From an uncultured Clostridia bacterium (GTDB lineage Bacteria > Bacillota > Clostridia > UMGS1883), in assembly GCA_947629615.1 (NCBI GenBank), contig CANRER010000012.1, positions 1-17,818 on the forward strand: 17,818 bases of DNA, given 5' to 3'. The notes beneath the pieces were generated by a model that did not search any database, was not told the DNA's origin, and saw only the letters and a program-made list of their open reading frames with translations. The position numbers and the translations under genes are program-made. This document shows, one piece after another, positions 6,522-13,722 of this stretch. The stretch's first letter is position 1; the number at the start of each line of letters is the position of its first letter.

Positions 6522-7496
6522 CTATACGGTTTGTCCTTTTTCTTCCTTTTTTTGCTCCGCGGCGCGCTCCCTTTTGCGCCCGCCCTTTTCGTTCATTCTT
6601 TCCAAGCGGCGGTTATAGGCGGCCTCGGCCTCGGGCGTACTCTCGTACGTCACCTTCACGGCCACGCGCTCGCCGCCGCTGTTCACGGCTCCGAGGCGCA
6701 TGACGAATTTGCCGTGCTTCGCACATTCGCACAGCGTCACGGGCTTGCGGCGGCCCATATCCACCCAGCGGCCGCGGCTCATGCGTTCGCCGCAGACGGG
6801 GCAAAGATTGTGGTTGAAGGCGTCGCTGCAACGGAGCTTTCCGTTTTCAAGCACGTAAATATAGCGGTTCTTGGCCAGCGGGCGAAGCCCCGAGATAAGC
6901 TCGTAGTCCGAGATTTTCGGCCCCGCGTCGCCGTAGGCGGCTATGCCGGCGGGCAGGTCGAGCCGACGGCAGATGGCCGCGGTGTAGCAGGCGTCATTCA
7001 AGGCGTCGTGCCAAGGGTGTTTCTCGTCTATTTCGCAGTTAAAATACTCGAGAGCGTATTTCAGCGAGCGTTGATTGGAGCCGCCGTCGGTCTGAGCGTT
7101 AAAAATCACCTGAAGGTTATACCATTTTTTTACCCAGTCGGTGGGGAGGCCGTACATTTTAAGGCATGAAATGAGCATGGGAACGTCGTCGTAGCCCCAA
7201 GTGATAAGGCACATATCCTCACCGCACCAAGCGCGGAACTCGTCGATAACGTCGGGGAAAAAGCCCCCGCCCTCAAGCATTTTCGCGGTTATCCCTGTGA
7301 GCTTTTTCACATGAGAATTAAGCCGCTTTATAAACGCGGGGCGCACAAGACGCTTGTATGTATCCAAAAAGGACACATCTTCGCTCAGCTTTACCGCGCC
7401 GATTTCAATTATTTCGTTGCGTACTCTTTTTTTCCCCGCGGCGTCGGGCCTTGGGTAGGACTGGTTCCACTCCATGTCCAGCACAATGTAATTCAT
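6522..7496 (-). CDS. DEDDh 3'-5' exonuclease with Cys-rich C-terminal domain
   Basis: The 324-residue protein has the exonuclease fold of the DnaQ/KapD family. D7 and E9 (VLDMEW) give the first acidic motif, D103/D104 (WGYDD) the second, and H163 with D168 (HDALND) the third. Together these would bind two metal ions and cut nucleic acid from the 3' end. After about residue 225 there is a CPVCG motif (C232, C235) followed by CEC-x-x-H (C256, C258, H261), which could form a small zinc ribbon. The tail is charged and Lys/Glu-rich. ATG 7496 is preferred to an in-frame upstream start at 7643. It has an AGGGGA site and a promoter directly upstream, and the extra 49 residues translate repeat DNA. 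The substrate (DNA or RNA) is unknown. Confidence 0.82.
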   Translation of the reverse strand: MNYIVLDMEWNQSYPRPDAAGKKRVRNEIIEIGAVKLSEDVSFLDTYKRLVRPAFIKRLNSHVKKLTGITAKMLEGGGFFPDVIDEFRAWCGEDMCLITWGYDDVPMLISCLKMYGLPTDWVKKWYNLQVIFNAQTDGGSNQRSLKYALEYFNCEIDEKHPWHDALNDACYTAAICRRLDLPAGIAAYGDAGPKISDYELISGLRPLAKNRYIYVLENGKLRCSDAFNHNLCPVCGERMSRGRWVDMGRRKPVTLCECAKHGKFVMRLGAVNSGGERVAVKVTYESTPEAEAAYNRRLERMNEKGGRKRERAAEQKKEEKGQTV

Positions 7497-7518
7497 AGAC
7501 GTTCCCCTTTTTTCTAAC

Positions 7519-7547
7519 AGTATATCACACGCTTGCCGCTTAGTCAA
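7519..7547 (-). promoter_or_regulatory. Sigma-A promoter of the exonuclease gene
   Basis: On the minus strand: TTGACT (7542-7547), a 17-base spacer and TATACT (7519-7524), about 23 bases before the chosen ATG. Its position makes the longer upstream start impossible for this transcript. Confidence 0.83.
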
Positions 7548-7956
7548 TAATTGTTTTTTGCTATCGGCGAGTTGGGGTAAATAATGGCCGCGCGGAAGCG
7601 CGATGTTCCTTGCTTCGCGAGTCGTTGCCATCTTGCCGCCCATACTTTGTGCGCTGACACGCGGGAGCGCACTGCGCTCCCCTACGGGCGGACGCGCCTT
7701 TGGCGGGGGCAGTCGTATTTAATTTATTGTCTATGTTCTTTTGTGACCAAAAGAACCAAAAGTCTCGGGGGCCTCGCGATGCCCCCGAACCCCTCAACGC
7801 GTTTAAGGGGCCTGCGGGCCCCTTAAAAATCCCCATGATGAGTGCCGTTACGGAGGCAGGTTCTTTTTTGCGCGGCGCGAATTGTTTTGCAATTTCAATT
7901 CGTAGGGAACGCCGACTCGGCGCGCCGCAGGTTATTGTTGTGTAAATGTGCGCACC

Positions 7957-8016
7957 AAAACCCCTCATCCGACGCTCGCTTCGCTCGCGCCACCTTCTCC
8001 CCAGGGAGAAGGCAAG
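7957..8016 (+). repeat. Palindromic repeat unit, copy A
   Basis: A roughly 60-base unit reads AAAACCCCTCATC, a CTTCG core, then CCTTCTCCCCAGGGAGAAGG and CAAG. It contains an almost perfect hairpin (7993-8012). It matches copy B on the other strand through its start, core, hairpin position and CAAG end, so the two belong to one repeat family. Confidence 0.75.
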
Positions 8017-8080
8017 ACTGTGTGCGGTAATTGCACTTTTGCTATCGTCTTTGCGTAAAGTAAAAATCCGCACAGCAGCC

Positions 8081-8136
8081 CTTGGCTTCCCCCCTCGGGG
8101 GAAGCTGTCGGCGAAGCCGACTGATGAGGGGTTTTG
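8081..8136 (-). repeat. Palindromic repeat unit, copy B (inverted)
   Basis: On the minus strand this reads CAAAACCCCTCATCAGTCGG, a CTTCG core, then GCTTCCCCC/GGGGGAAGC and CAAG, parallel to copy A. On the plus strand it holds two hairpins: GCTTCCCCC-CTC-GGGGGAAGC and GTCGGC-GAA-GCCGAC. It lies 64 bases from copy A in opposite orientation, so a transcript across both could form a long stem. Confidence 0.75.
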
Positions 8137-8154
8137 TTTGCTCCCGCGCGGCGC

Positions 8155-8184
8155 AGAAAACCCGCCCTTTCGAGCGGGTTTTCT
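8155..8184. terminator. Hairpin, probable terminator downstream of the HTH gene
   Basis: An 11-base stem (AGAAAACCCGC / GCGGGTTTTCT) encloses an 8-base loop. It stands about 125 bases beyond the stop of the HTH regulator gene. The stem ends in a T-rich arm, but no long U-tract follows on the minus strand, so terminator function is likely rather than certain. Confidence 0.6.
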
Positions 8185-8310
8185 ACATTAATTCATCAAT
8201 TCATAATTTTATTATAAAGCTTAACATTACTTATACCAATCCATTAAGCCCTTGAACGGTCTGCACGTATTTTTTTACGGCCCCTATCTATGTCCGTCTA
8301 TAATGTCGGT

Positions 8311-8679
8311 TTACTCGTCCGCTCCGCTTCTCGAATCGCAAACGCTCTGTATCGTTCCCTCTTCCTTGCAGCGTTCGTACTCCATTTTAACAAGAGTGTC
8401 GATACAATGGCGGCCCTTCTCGTCAAGCGAATGATACTTTTCAATCATGGTGACTGTCTTATCGTCCATTGGGAGCGGAGTGTCGTAATTAACAAGCTTG
8501 ATGTTGAGCTCCTTGCACATTTGCACCACAGTAGTATAAGCTGTGCCGCCCACGCCGTTTTTCAGCGCGCTGGCAACCGTTGTCTGGGGAATACCCAAAT
8601 GCATGGCAAAGCGGCGAACGCTGCGGTACTGCTTTTTTACTTCGTCAACTATAAGTTCCGTCAAATAATCACTGTTCAT
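8311..8679 (-). CDS. Small HTH (XRE-like) transcriptional regulator
   Basis: A 122-residue protein. Residues of about 18-60 form a helix-turn-helix: VRRFAMHLGIPQTTVASALK has the usual spacing, followed by GTAYTTVVQMCKELNIKL as the closing helices. The second half (KYHSLDEKGRHCIDTLVKMEYERC) is helical and resembles the dimerisation tails seen in many small Clostridia phage-like repressors. ATG 8679 is directly preceded by GTG 8682, and either could initiate; GGGGTG lies at a workable distance. The gene has its own consensus promoter and is not tightly linked to ddl-murF upstream. Its targets are unknown, and self-repression through the repeats at its promoter is a guess. Confidence 0.8.
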   Translation of the reverse strand: MNSDYLTELIVDEVKKQYRSVRRFAMHLGIPQTTVASALKNGVGGTAYTTVVQMCKELNIKLVNYDTPLPMDDKTVTMIEKYHSLDEKGRHCIDTLVKMEYERCKEEGTIQSVCDSRSGADE

Positions 8680-8719
8680 CACTGCACCCCATTCCTAATA
8701 ATCTTTCAGCTTAATAATA

Positions 8720-8748
8720 ATTTTAGCATATTCTGAAAAAATTGTCAA
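8720..8748 (-). promoter_or_regulatory. Sigma-A promoter of the HTH regulator gene
   Basis: On the minus strand: TTGACA (8743-8748), a 17-base spacer and TAAAAT (8720-8725). Directly upstream, 8754-8793 contains TTGTT/AACAA inverted segments and a TGACTGAC direct repeat that could be an operator, though this is weak. Confidence 0.85.
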
Positions 8749-8810
8749 GAGCTTTTGTTAACTGACTGACAACAATTCTTTAACAATCCGTGAACATTTC
8801 TGCGCGGCTG

Positions 8811-10151
8811 TCATTTGCCCAAAGCCTCGACCACCCGCGAAAAGCCCATAAAATGCGAGGCCTTAACCAAAACGGCAAAGCCCTTATCGACGTATTTCCC
8901 AACCTCGCCGAGCAGGGCGTCTATGTCGGCGAAGTGAACGGCTCTGCCTCCGTTTTCGCGGCAGGCGCGGACCGTGCTTTCGGAAAGCGGACCGACCGCC
9001 AGCACAATATCCGTCCCCGCTTTCGCGGCGTACGCGCCGACCTCGGCGTGGAGCGACGGAGCGGCGGGGCCAAGCTCGCCCATGTCGCCAAGAATAGCCG
9101 CCGTAGGCCTGCCCGAGCTGACAAGCAGGTCTATGCCGGCCTTCATTGAGGCCGGGGCAGCGTTGTAGCAATCGTCGATAATGAGAAGGCCGTTCCGTTC
9201 GATTATGTTCACGCGGCCGCTAATGGTGGCCGCCGCCGACAGCCCGGCGGATATTTCCTCCGGCGAAAGGCCCAATTCAAGCCCCACGCCCGCCGCCGCA
9301 GCCGCCGAACCCGCGAGGTGGCGGCCCGGTATAGTGAGGCGGAAGGGTATGACGGCGCCGCCCGCGACGATGGTTCCCGCGCTGCCCTCAAGGCCGAGGT
9401 CCGTAAAGTCGGTCACGCGGATGTCGTTATCCTTGCCGAAGCCGAAAAACCGCAGATTATTCCGCTTTACTGTGCGCAGCAGCGGGTCGTCGCCGTTAAG
9501 GAAGGCGGGAGCGTTTATATCCATATACTCGAAAATCTCGCACTTGGCCTTTAGTATGCCCTGCTGCGAGCCGAGGATTTCCATGTGCGAAAAGCCGATA
9601 TTCGTCATCACGCATATATCGGGGCGGGCAACGGAGCTCAACAGCCGCATTTCGCCAAAATCGCTCATGCCCATTTCTATGACGGCGGCCTCGGTTTCGG
9701 CCGTCATGGCAAGCAGCGTCAGCGGCAGACCTATCTCGTTATTGAAATTACCGAGCGTCTTATGCACATTGTATTTTTGCGCCAACACCGATGCGACAAT
9801 CTCCTTGCAGGTGGTTTTGCCCACGCTGCCGGTTATGCCGACGATTTTCACGCCAAGGCTTTGGCGGTAGGCTCCGGCGATTTTCTGAAGGGCCTCCACG
9901 GTGTTTTCAACCAAAATGTGGGGAATATCAAGCTCCCTTTCGGCAAGGCACACGGCTCCCTTTTCGGCGGCGGAGGCGGCAAAGTCGTGGCCGTCCGCCC
10001 TCTCGCCCTTTATGCAGACAAAAAGCCCGTTTTCGCACGCGCTTCGGCTGTCGGTAAAGACCGAAGCAAGCGGCGCGGCGAGCTTATCCTCGGGGCCGGC
10101 GTATCTGCCGCCGCAAGCGGCGGCGGCCTCGGCAAACGTCATTTTAAGCAT
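8811..10151 (-). CDS. murF: UDP-N-acetylmuramoyl-tripeptide--D-alanyl-D-alanine ligase
   Basis: MurF adds the D-Ala-D-Ala dipeptide to UDP-MurNAc-tripeptide in the cytoplasm, the last soluble step before the lipid-linked stages of peptidoglycan synthesis. The 446-residue protein has the Mur ligase layout. The N-terminal UDP-MurNAc-binding domain includes VFTDSRSACENGLFV (about 31-45). The central ATPase domain has GITGSVGKTT (residues 105-114) and the HKTLGNFNNEIGLPLTLL segment. The C-terminal Rossmann-like domain has IIDDCYNAAPASMKAGI. The ATG overlaps the end of ddl by 8 bases, so translation is coupled to the enzyme that makes its substrate dipeptide. No clear terminator follows, so some read-through into the HTH gene is possible. 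Confidence 0.95.
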   Translation of the reverse strand: MLKMTFAEAAAACGGRYAGPEDKLAAPLASVFTDSRSACENGLFVCIKGERADGHDFAASAAEKGAVCLAERELDIPHILVENTVEALQKIAGAYRQSLGVKIVGITGSVGKTTCKEIVASVLAQKYNVHKTLGNFNNEIGLPLTLLAMTAETEAAVIEMGMSDFGEMRLLSSVARPDICVMTNIGFSHMEILGSQQGILKAKCEIFEYMDINAPAFLNGDDPLLRTVKRNNLRFFGFGKDNDIRVTDFTDLGLEGSAGTIVAGGAVIPFRLTIPGRHLAGSAAAAAGVGLELGLSPEEISAGLSAAATISGRVNIIERNGLLIIDDCYNAAPASMKAGIDLLVSSGRPTAAILGDMGELGPAAPSLHAEVGAYAAKAGTDIVLAVGPLSESTVRACRENGGRAVHFADIDALLGEVGKYVDKGFAVLVKASHFMGFSRVVEALGK

Positions 10152-11196
10152 GGGCGGCCTCGCTTTCCCCTAGCGAAACGCGGATAAGCTCCTCGCACAG
10201 CTCGCCGTAGCTCATGCCGATTGCGGCGGCCTCCTGCGGAACAAGGCTGGTGGGCGTCATGCCGGGAAGGGTGTTGGCCTCGAGGCAGTAGGGCTTGCCG
10301 TCCTCGGTGAGAATAAAGTCCATTCTGGCGTAGCCCTTCAGCTGCAGCGCGCGGAAGGCCCGCCTTGTGGCCTCGCGCACGGCAGCCTCGTCGTCGGCGC
10401 TGAGCTCGGCGGGGCAAATATCGACAGTCTTGCCCGGCTGATATTTGTTCTTATAATCGTACCAGCCCTCGCGGGGGATAATCTCCACCGGCGGCAGAGG
10501 GCTGCCCCCGATAATGCCGCAGGTAATCTCGCGGCCCTTGATGTACTCCTCGATAAGAATTTCGTCCTCGTATCTGAACGCGCCGTCCACGGCGTTTTTG
10601 AACTCCTCCTCGGTCGAGGCTATGTAGACCCCGATGGACGAGCCGCCGCTGCAGGTCTTGACCACAAGGGGCAGCTCAAGCCCCTCGGCGGCGCAAATAC
10701 CTACGTCGTCGCCTTTTTTCAGGTGAACGCTCTTAGGGGTAAGAATACCGTCGCTTAGGAAAATGTACTTTGTAAGGCTTTTATTCATCGCCACCGCGCT
10801 GCCGAGGTAGCCGCTGCCCGTATATTTTATGCCGAGCAGGTCGAAGGCCGCCTGAATACGGCCATTTTCGCCGTCGGCCCCGTGCAGGGCCATGAATACG
10901 GCGTCGGCAGCCATGCACAGCTCGATTATGTTCTTGCCGAAAATGCCCTTTCCTCCCCTTTCTGCGCGGAGGAGCTCAAGGTCGGGAACCTCCTCGCTGA
11001 CGGGCGGAACGGGTATCGGGCTAACGGCGGCGGCAAAGGTTTGCTCAACGCTCCCGTTCAGCTCGCACCCCAAAAACAAATCGGCGCAAACGGCACGGTG
11101 GCCGCGCTCCACAAGGGCGTTGCGCACCATCGCCCCGGTGCTGAGGGAAACATTGCGCTCGGGGCTGAGCCCGCCGCACAAAACCACTATATTCAT
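10144..11196 (-). CDS. ddl: D-alanine--D-alanine ligase
   Basis: Ddl joins two D-alanines using ATP, providing the dipeptide that MurF attaches. The 350-residue protein starts with VVLCGGLSPERNVSLSTG. It has the ATP-grasp features LVVKTCSGGSSIGV, EILIEEYIKGREITCG, a WYDYKNKYQPG loop typical of D-Ala-D-Ala specificity, and the ending LEANTLPGMTPTSLVPQ. The F/Y loop and GSSIG motif resemble normal Ddl, not VanA-type D-lactate ligases. The ATG has a GGAGGTG site 5 bases upstream and follows a consensus promoter that is divergent from the secreted peptidase. It overlaps murF by 8 bases. Confidence 0.95.
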   Translation of the reverse strand: MNIVVLCGGLSPERNVSLSTGAMVRNALVERGHRAVCADLFLGCELNGSVEQTFAAAVSPIPVPPVSEEVPDLELLRAERGGKGIFGKNIIELCMAADAVFMALHGADGENGRIQAAFDLLGIKYTGSGYLGSAVAMNKSLTKYIFLSDGILTPKSVHLKKGDDVGICAAEGLELPLVVKTCSGGSSIGVYIASTEEEFKNAVDGAFRYEDEILIEEYIKGREITCGIIGGSPLPPVEIIPREGWYDYKNKYQPGKTVDICPAELSADDEAAVREATRRAFRALQLKGYARMDFILTEDGKPYCLEANTLPGMTPTSLVPQEAAAIGMSYGELCEELIRVSLGESEAAHA

Positions 11197-11229
11197 AAGG
11201 CACCTCCGAATTTGCTAAATCTACCATAT

Positions 11230-11258
11230 ATTATATACCAATCGCGGAAAAATGTCAA
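11230..11258 (-). promoter_or_regulatory. Sigma-A promoter of ddl-murF
   Basis: On the minus strand: TTGACA (11253-11258), a 17-base spacer and TATAAT (11230-11235), a perfect consensus match. Predicted transcript start is about 30 bases before the ddl ATG. Confidence 0.9.
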
Positions 11259-11303
11259 TATATAGACGCGAAGCCGCGCGTTGTTAATTATATATAAATT
11301 ATA

Positions 11304-11332
11304 TTGACTTAACGGCGTTTATATTGTATAAT
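11304..11332 (+). promoter_or_regulatory. Sigma-A promoter of the secreted metallopeptidase
   Basis: On the plus strand: TTGACT (11304-11309), a 17-base spacer and TATAAT (11327-11332). It points away from the ddl promoter, with 45 bases between the two -35 boxes. A small CGCG-AAGC-CGCG hairpin (from 11268) lies between them. Confidence 0.88.
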
Positions 11333-11362
11333 TTATATATAAAGAAAAAAGGATTGGTGAAA

Positions 11363-13504
11363 ATGAAAAAAGCTCTTTCTGTTCTGCTCTGCCTGCTGCT
11401 CATAGCGGCGGCCATACCCGCCGTCATGGCGGAGGACGAGGTGAAAATCATCGTCGACGGCAGTCCGCTCCAAGCGACGGACGCCAACGGCAAGGCCGTT
11501 TACCCGATTATACTGAACGGCACGACCTATCTTCCCGTCCGCGCGGTCGGGCAGGCCTTTGGCCGCGCCGTAAGCTGGGACGGCGCGACGAACACCGTAT
11601 ACATAGGCGAGCCTCTTGGCGCGCCCGCATATACCGAAGCCGTTAAAATCAGCATTGACGGTCGCATACTCGATCCCCGCGACGCAAACGGCAATCCCGC
11701 GCCTCCGTTTATCGAAAACGGTTCCACATATCTGCCCGTCCGCGCCGTGGGCGAGGCCTTCGGCAAAAACGTTCAGTGGGATGCCGAGGCAAACGCGGTG
11801 CTGCTTTCGGGCGGCAATACGGACTCGGCCGACGCGCTCGACGGCAGGTACTTCCGAGTTATCCAGCGGGGGACGAGCCTCCCGATGGCGGTCGAGAACG
11901 GCTCCGCCGAAAACGGCGCGAAAATCGTCGTTGATTTTTCGGTGGCGGGCAATTCGGCTCAGTGGGAATTTAATTCTCTCGGCGACGGCTATTACAGCGT
12001 TATAAACCGCGCCAGCGGCAAAAGCATCGACATACCCTCCTCCGGCACGGACGCGGGCATAGGCGTGACGCAGTACGACTCGAACGGCGGCGGCAACCAG
12101 ACCGTTAAGGCCGTTCAAAACCCCGACGGCACCTATTCCTTCCAGTTCCGCCACAGCGGCCTTTTCCTCACGGCGGGCAGCCGCTATCTCACGCAGGAAA
12201 ACCGAAGCGACGGCGACAGCCAAAGCTTCGCCCTTGAATTTGTCGAGGACGGGATAATGAACAAGGTGCTTACCTCTCCCGGCTTTATCGCTCTCGGCGA
12301 AAAGGGCGAGCGTCTGCGTGCCTATCTCTATTCCGACATATCCTTCAGCCATAGCGTTAAGGCCCAAGCCGCCGCGAAGCTCGAGGCCGCCGGCTATTTA
12401 AGCCTCGGCGCGGACGCGCAGCGCGCCCTGCTCGAGGAGTGCATGAGCCTTACGGCCTACAATCAGGTGTGGATAAACAACATTCCCAACGAAAGCAACG
12501 CCACATACGAGATAACCGCCATCGACTATGACCCATCCTACGACGTATGGCGCGGCACGATGAAGCCCGTATGGATACACCATGTGCGCATGACCGGCGA
12601 CGTACCCGGGCAGGTGCATGAATTTATTATGGTTTCCACCGACCAAAACTCCAGCATGATAAAGGATTCGCTTAACGCCATCTCGCGCTTCCCCTATGCC
12701 ATGCGCAAATACATCACCCGCATGGTTTACCGCGACGACGAGGCCAACAGCTTCAACGCGGACTACGCCAACGTATATATGCGCATACAAGGTACGCGCG
12801 ACGAGGAAACCATCGCCGTGCTGCTCGCCCACGAGCTGGGCCACACCCTCGACCAAAACTGCGCCGGCAGCGAAGCGATTTGGGAACGCGCTATGGAGGC
12901 CGACGCGGTGTCGGTTTCGGGCTACGGCAACACTAACCGTACCGAGGATTTGGCCGAATATTCCCGCCTTTACCACAGCGTGAAGAAGGACCCCGCCAAG
13001 CTCGCCATTGTCGAGCGGATATATCCGAACCGCTCGCGCGAGTATCAGGCCATGCTCTATAAGAGCGACAGCGTCTATTACAGCCGCTACAAGGACAGCT
13101 TCTATCAGTCGAGCGGGCTTATCACCGAGGGCGTCAAGGCGAAGCCGATAAAGTGCGGCGATTTGTTCCTGACCGTAACGGACAACGCCGCCGGGAGCGC
13201 GGTCAAGACCTTCCCCACCGCGAACGGCCTTAACTCACAATGGAGGCTTTACCCCACGAGCGACGGCTATTACGTGGCCTTCAACGAGGCCAGCGGACTC
13301 TGTCTGAACGTTTCGGGCAACAGCACAGATGACGGTAAGGGCGTTATCCAGTGGAACGGCGGCAGCGGCGACAACGAGAAGATGACAAAAATCGACAACG
13401 GAAACGGCTCCTTTAAGCTCCGTTTCAAGCACAGCGGCCTGTACCTGACCGTCAGCGGCAACGACGTGGTGCAGAGCGCCTCCGGCAGCGATTGGACGTA
13501 TTAA
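11363..13504 (+). CDS. Secreted zinc metallopeptidase (gluzincin, M34/anthrax-lethal-factor-like) with ricin-type lectin domains
   Basis: A 713-residue exported protein. It has a signal peptide (about 1-23, KK then a Leu-rich core, ending near VMA-ED). Two stalk repeats follow (about 26-84 and 90-152), each with the copper-amine-oxidase-N-like TTYLPVRAVG / STYLPVRAVG signature. A first ricin B-like beta-trefoil region lies at about 160-296 (AQWEF, then SFQFRHSGLFLTA). The catalytic domain (about 310-590) contains HELGH (H490, E491, H494) and a downstream TEDLAEYSRLY (E528 and E532), giving a likely third zinc ligand. A second trefoil-like region (about 597-713: SQWRLY, KLRFKHSGLYLTV) closes the protein. 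The M34 or lethal-factor-like assignment rests on the HExxH to EDxAE layout and is tentative. ATG 11363 (AAAGGA site) is preferred over an upstream in-frame start at 11324, which lies before the -10 box. It stands alone between its promoter and a terminator. The target is unknown. Confidence 0.8.
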   Translation: MKKALSVLLCLLLIAAAIPAVMAEDEVKIIVDGSPLQATDANGKAVYPIILNGTTYLPVRAVGQAFGRAVSWDGATNTVYIGEPLGAPAYTEAVKISIDGRILDPRDANGNPAPPFIENGSTYLPVRAVGEAFGKNVQWDAEANAVLLSGGNTDSADALDGRYFRVIQRGTSLPMAVENGSAENGAKIVVDFSVAGNSAQWEFNSLGDGYYSVINRASGKSIDIPSSGTDAGIGVTQYDSNGGGNQTVKAVQNPDGTYSFQFRHSGLFLTAGSRYLTQENRSDGDSQSFALEFVEDGIMNKVLTSPGFIALGEKGERLRAYLYSDISFSHSVKAQAAAKLEAAGYLSLGADAQRALLEECMSLTAYNQVWINNIPNESNATYEITAIDYDPSYDVWRGTMKPVWIHHVRMTGDVPGQVHEFIMVSTDQNSSMIKDSLNAISRFPYAMRKYITRMVYRDDEANSFNADYANVYMRIQGTRDEETIAVLLAHELGHTLDQNCAGSEAIWERAMEADAVSVSGYGNTNRTEDLAEYSRLYHSVKKDPAKLAIVERIYPNRSREYQAMLYKSDSVYYSRYKDSFYQSSGLITEGVKAKPIKCGDLFLTVTDNAAGSAVKTFPTANGLNSQWRLYPTSDGYYVAFNEASGLCLNVSGNSTDDGKGVIQWNGGSGDNEKMTKIDNGNGSFKLRFKHSGLYLTVSGNDVVQSASGSDWTY

Positions 13505-13518
13505 AACGCATAAAGCGC

Positions 13519-13549
13519 AGAAAATCCGCTCGTAATGAGCGGATTTTCT
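13519..13549 (+). terminator. Terminator after the metallopeptidase gene
   Basis: A perfect 13-base stem (AGAAAATCCGCTC / GAGCGGATTTTCT) with a 5-base loop. It begins 15 bases after the stop codon and ends in a T-rich stretch. Confidence 0.92.
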
Positions 13550-13563
13550 CTTTGAAGATATTA

Positions 13564-13722
13564 TACTAATCCTCGATAAAAAAGTGACATTCGCGGGCGG
13601 TCTTTTTCGCGCCATACTTTGTCAGGCGTCTTGGCAATACGCCAGTATTCCCTGCGGCGCCTTCCTCGTCTGGCACAAAAAATCCTCGTCGCTCGGTGTC
13701 TGATTTTAATTAAGGATTAGTA
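13564..13722. mobile_element. MITE-like element with terminal inverted repeats
   Basis: The 10-base sequence TACTAATCCT (13564-13573) is mirrored exactly by AGGATTAGTA (13713-13722), and TTA flanks both ends (13561-13563 and 13723-13725). A 159-base noncoding element bounded by inverted repeats and a 3-base direct duplication is the outline of a miniature inverted-repeat element. It contains no open frame for a transposase. Inside are a GGCGT/ACGCC hairpin (13625-13643) and a CCATACTTTGT string that also occurs at 7640-7650 in the other repeat-rich gap. The right-hand TTA is the complement of the purF stop codon. Confidence 0.6.

Larger units (their letters stand above)
7561..8190. repeat. 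Gene-free cluster of palindromic intergenic repeats
   Basis: These roughly 630 bases hold no convincing gene. They contain a run of hairpins: GGGAGCGCA/TGCGCTCCC at 7663-7681, TCGGGGGC/GCCCCCGA at 7765-7788, an 11-base-arm stem at 7802-7827 (TTTAAGGGGCC outer arm), and a pair of related inverted units at 7957-8016 and 8081-8136. The base composition is sharply GC-rich compared with other gaps in the window. Open frames cross it in several phases, but none has a family signature or a ribosome site. It looks like an accumulation of small mobile palindromic elements of the sort common between genes in gut Clostridia. This is from general familiarity, not a search. Confidence 0.7.

Noticed and set aside
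7497..7643. N-terminal extension of the exonuclease by 49 residues
   Set aside because: The promoter at 7519-7547 would lie inside it, and the extension translates repeat DNA. ATG 7496 has a ribosome site and fits the family.
7561..8073. 170-codon open frame on the minus strand in the repeat cluster
   Set aside because: It runs through hairpin repeats, has a low-complexity Arg-rich product, no ribosome site and no family match.
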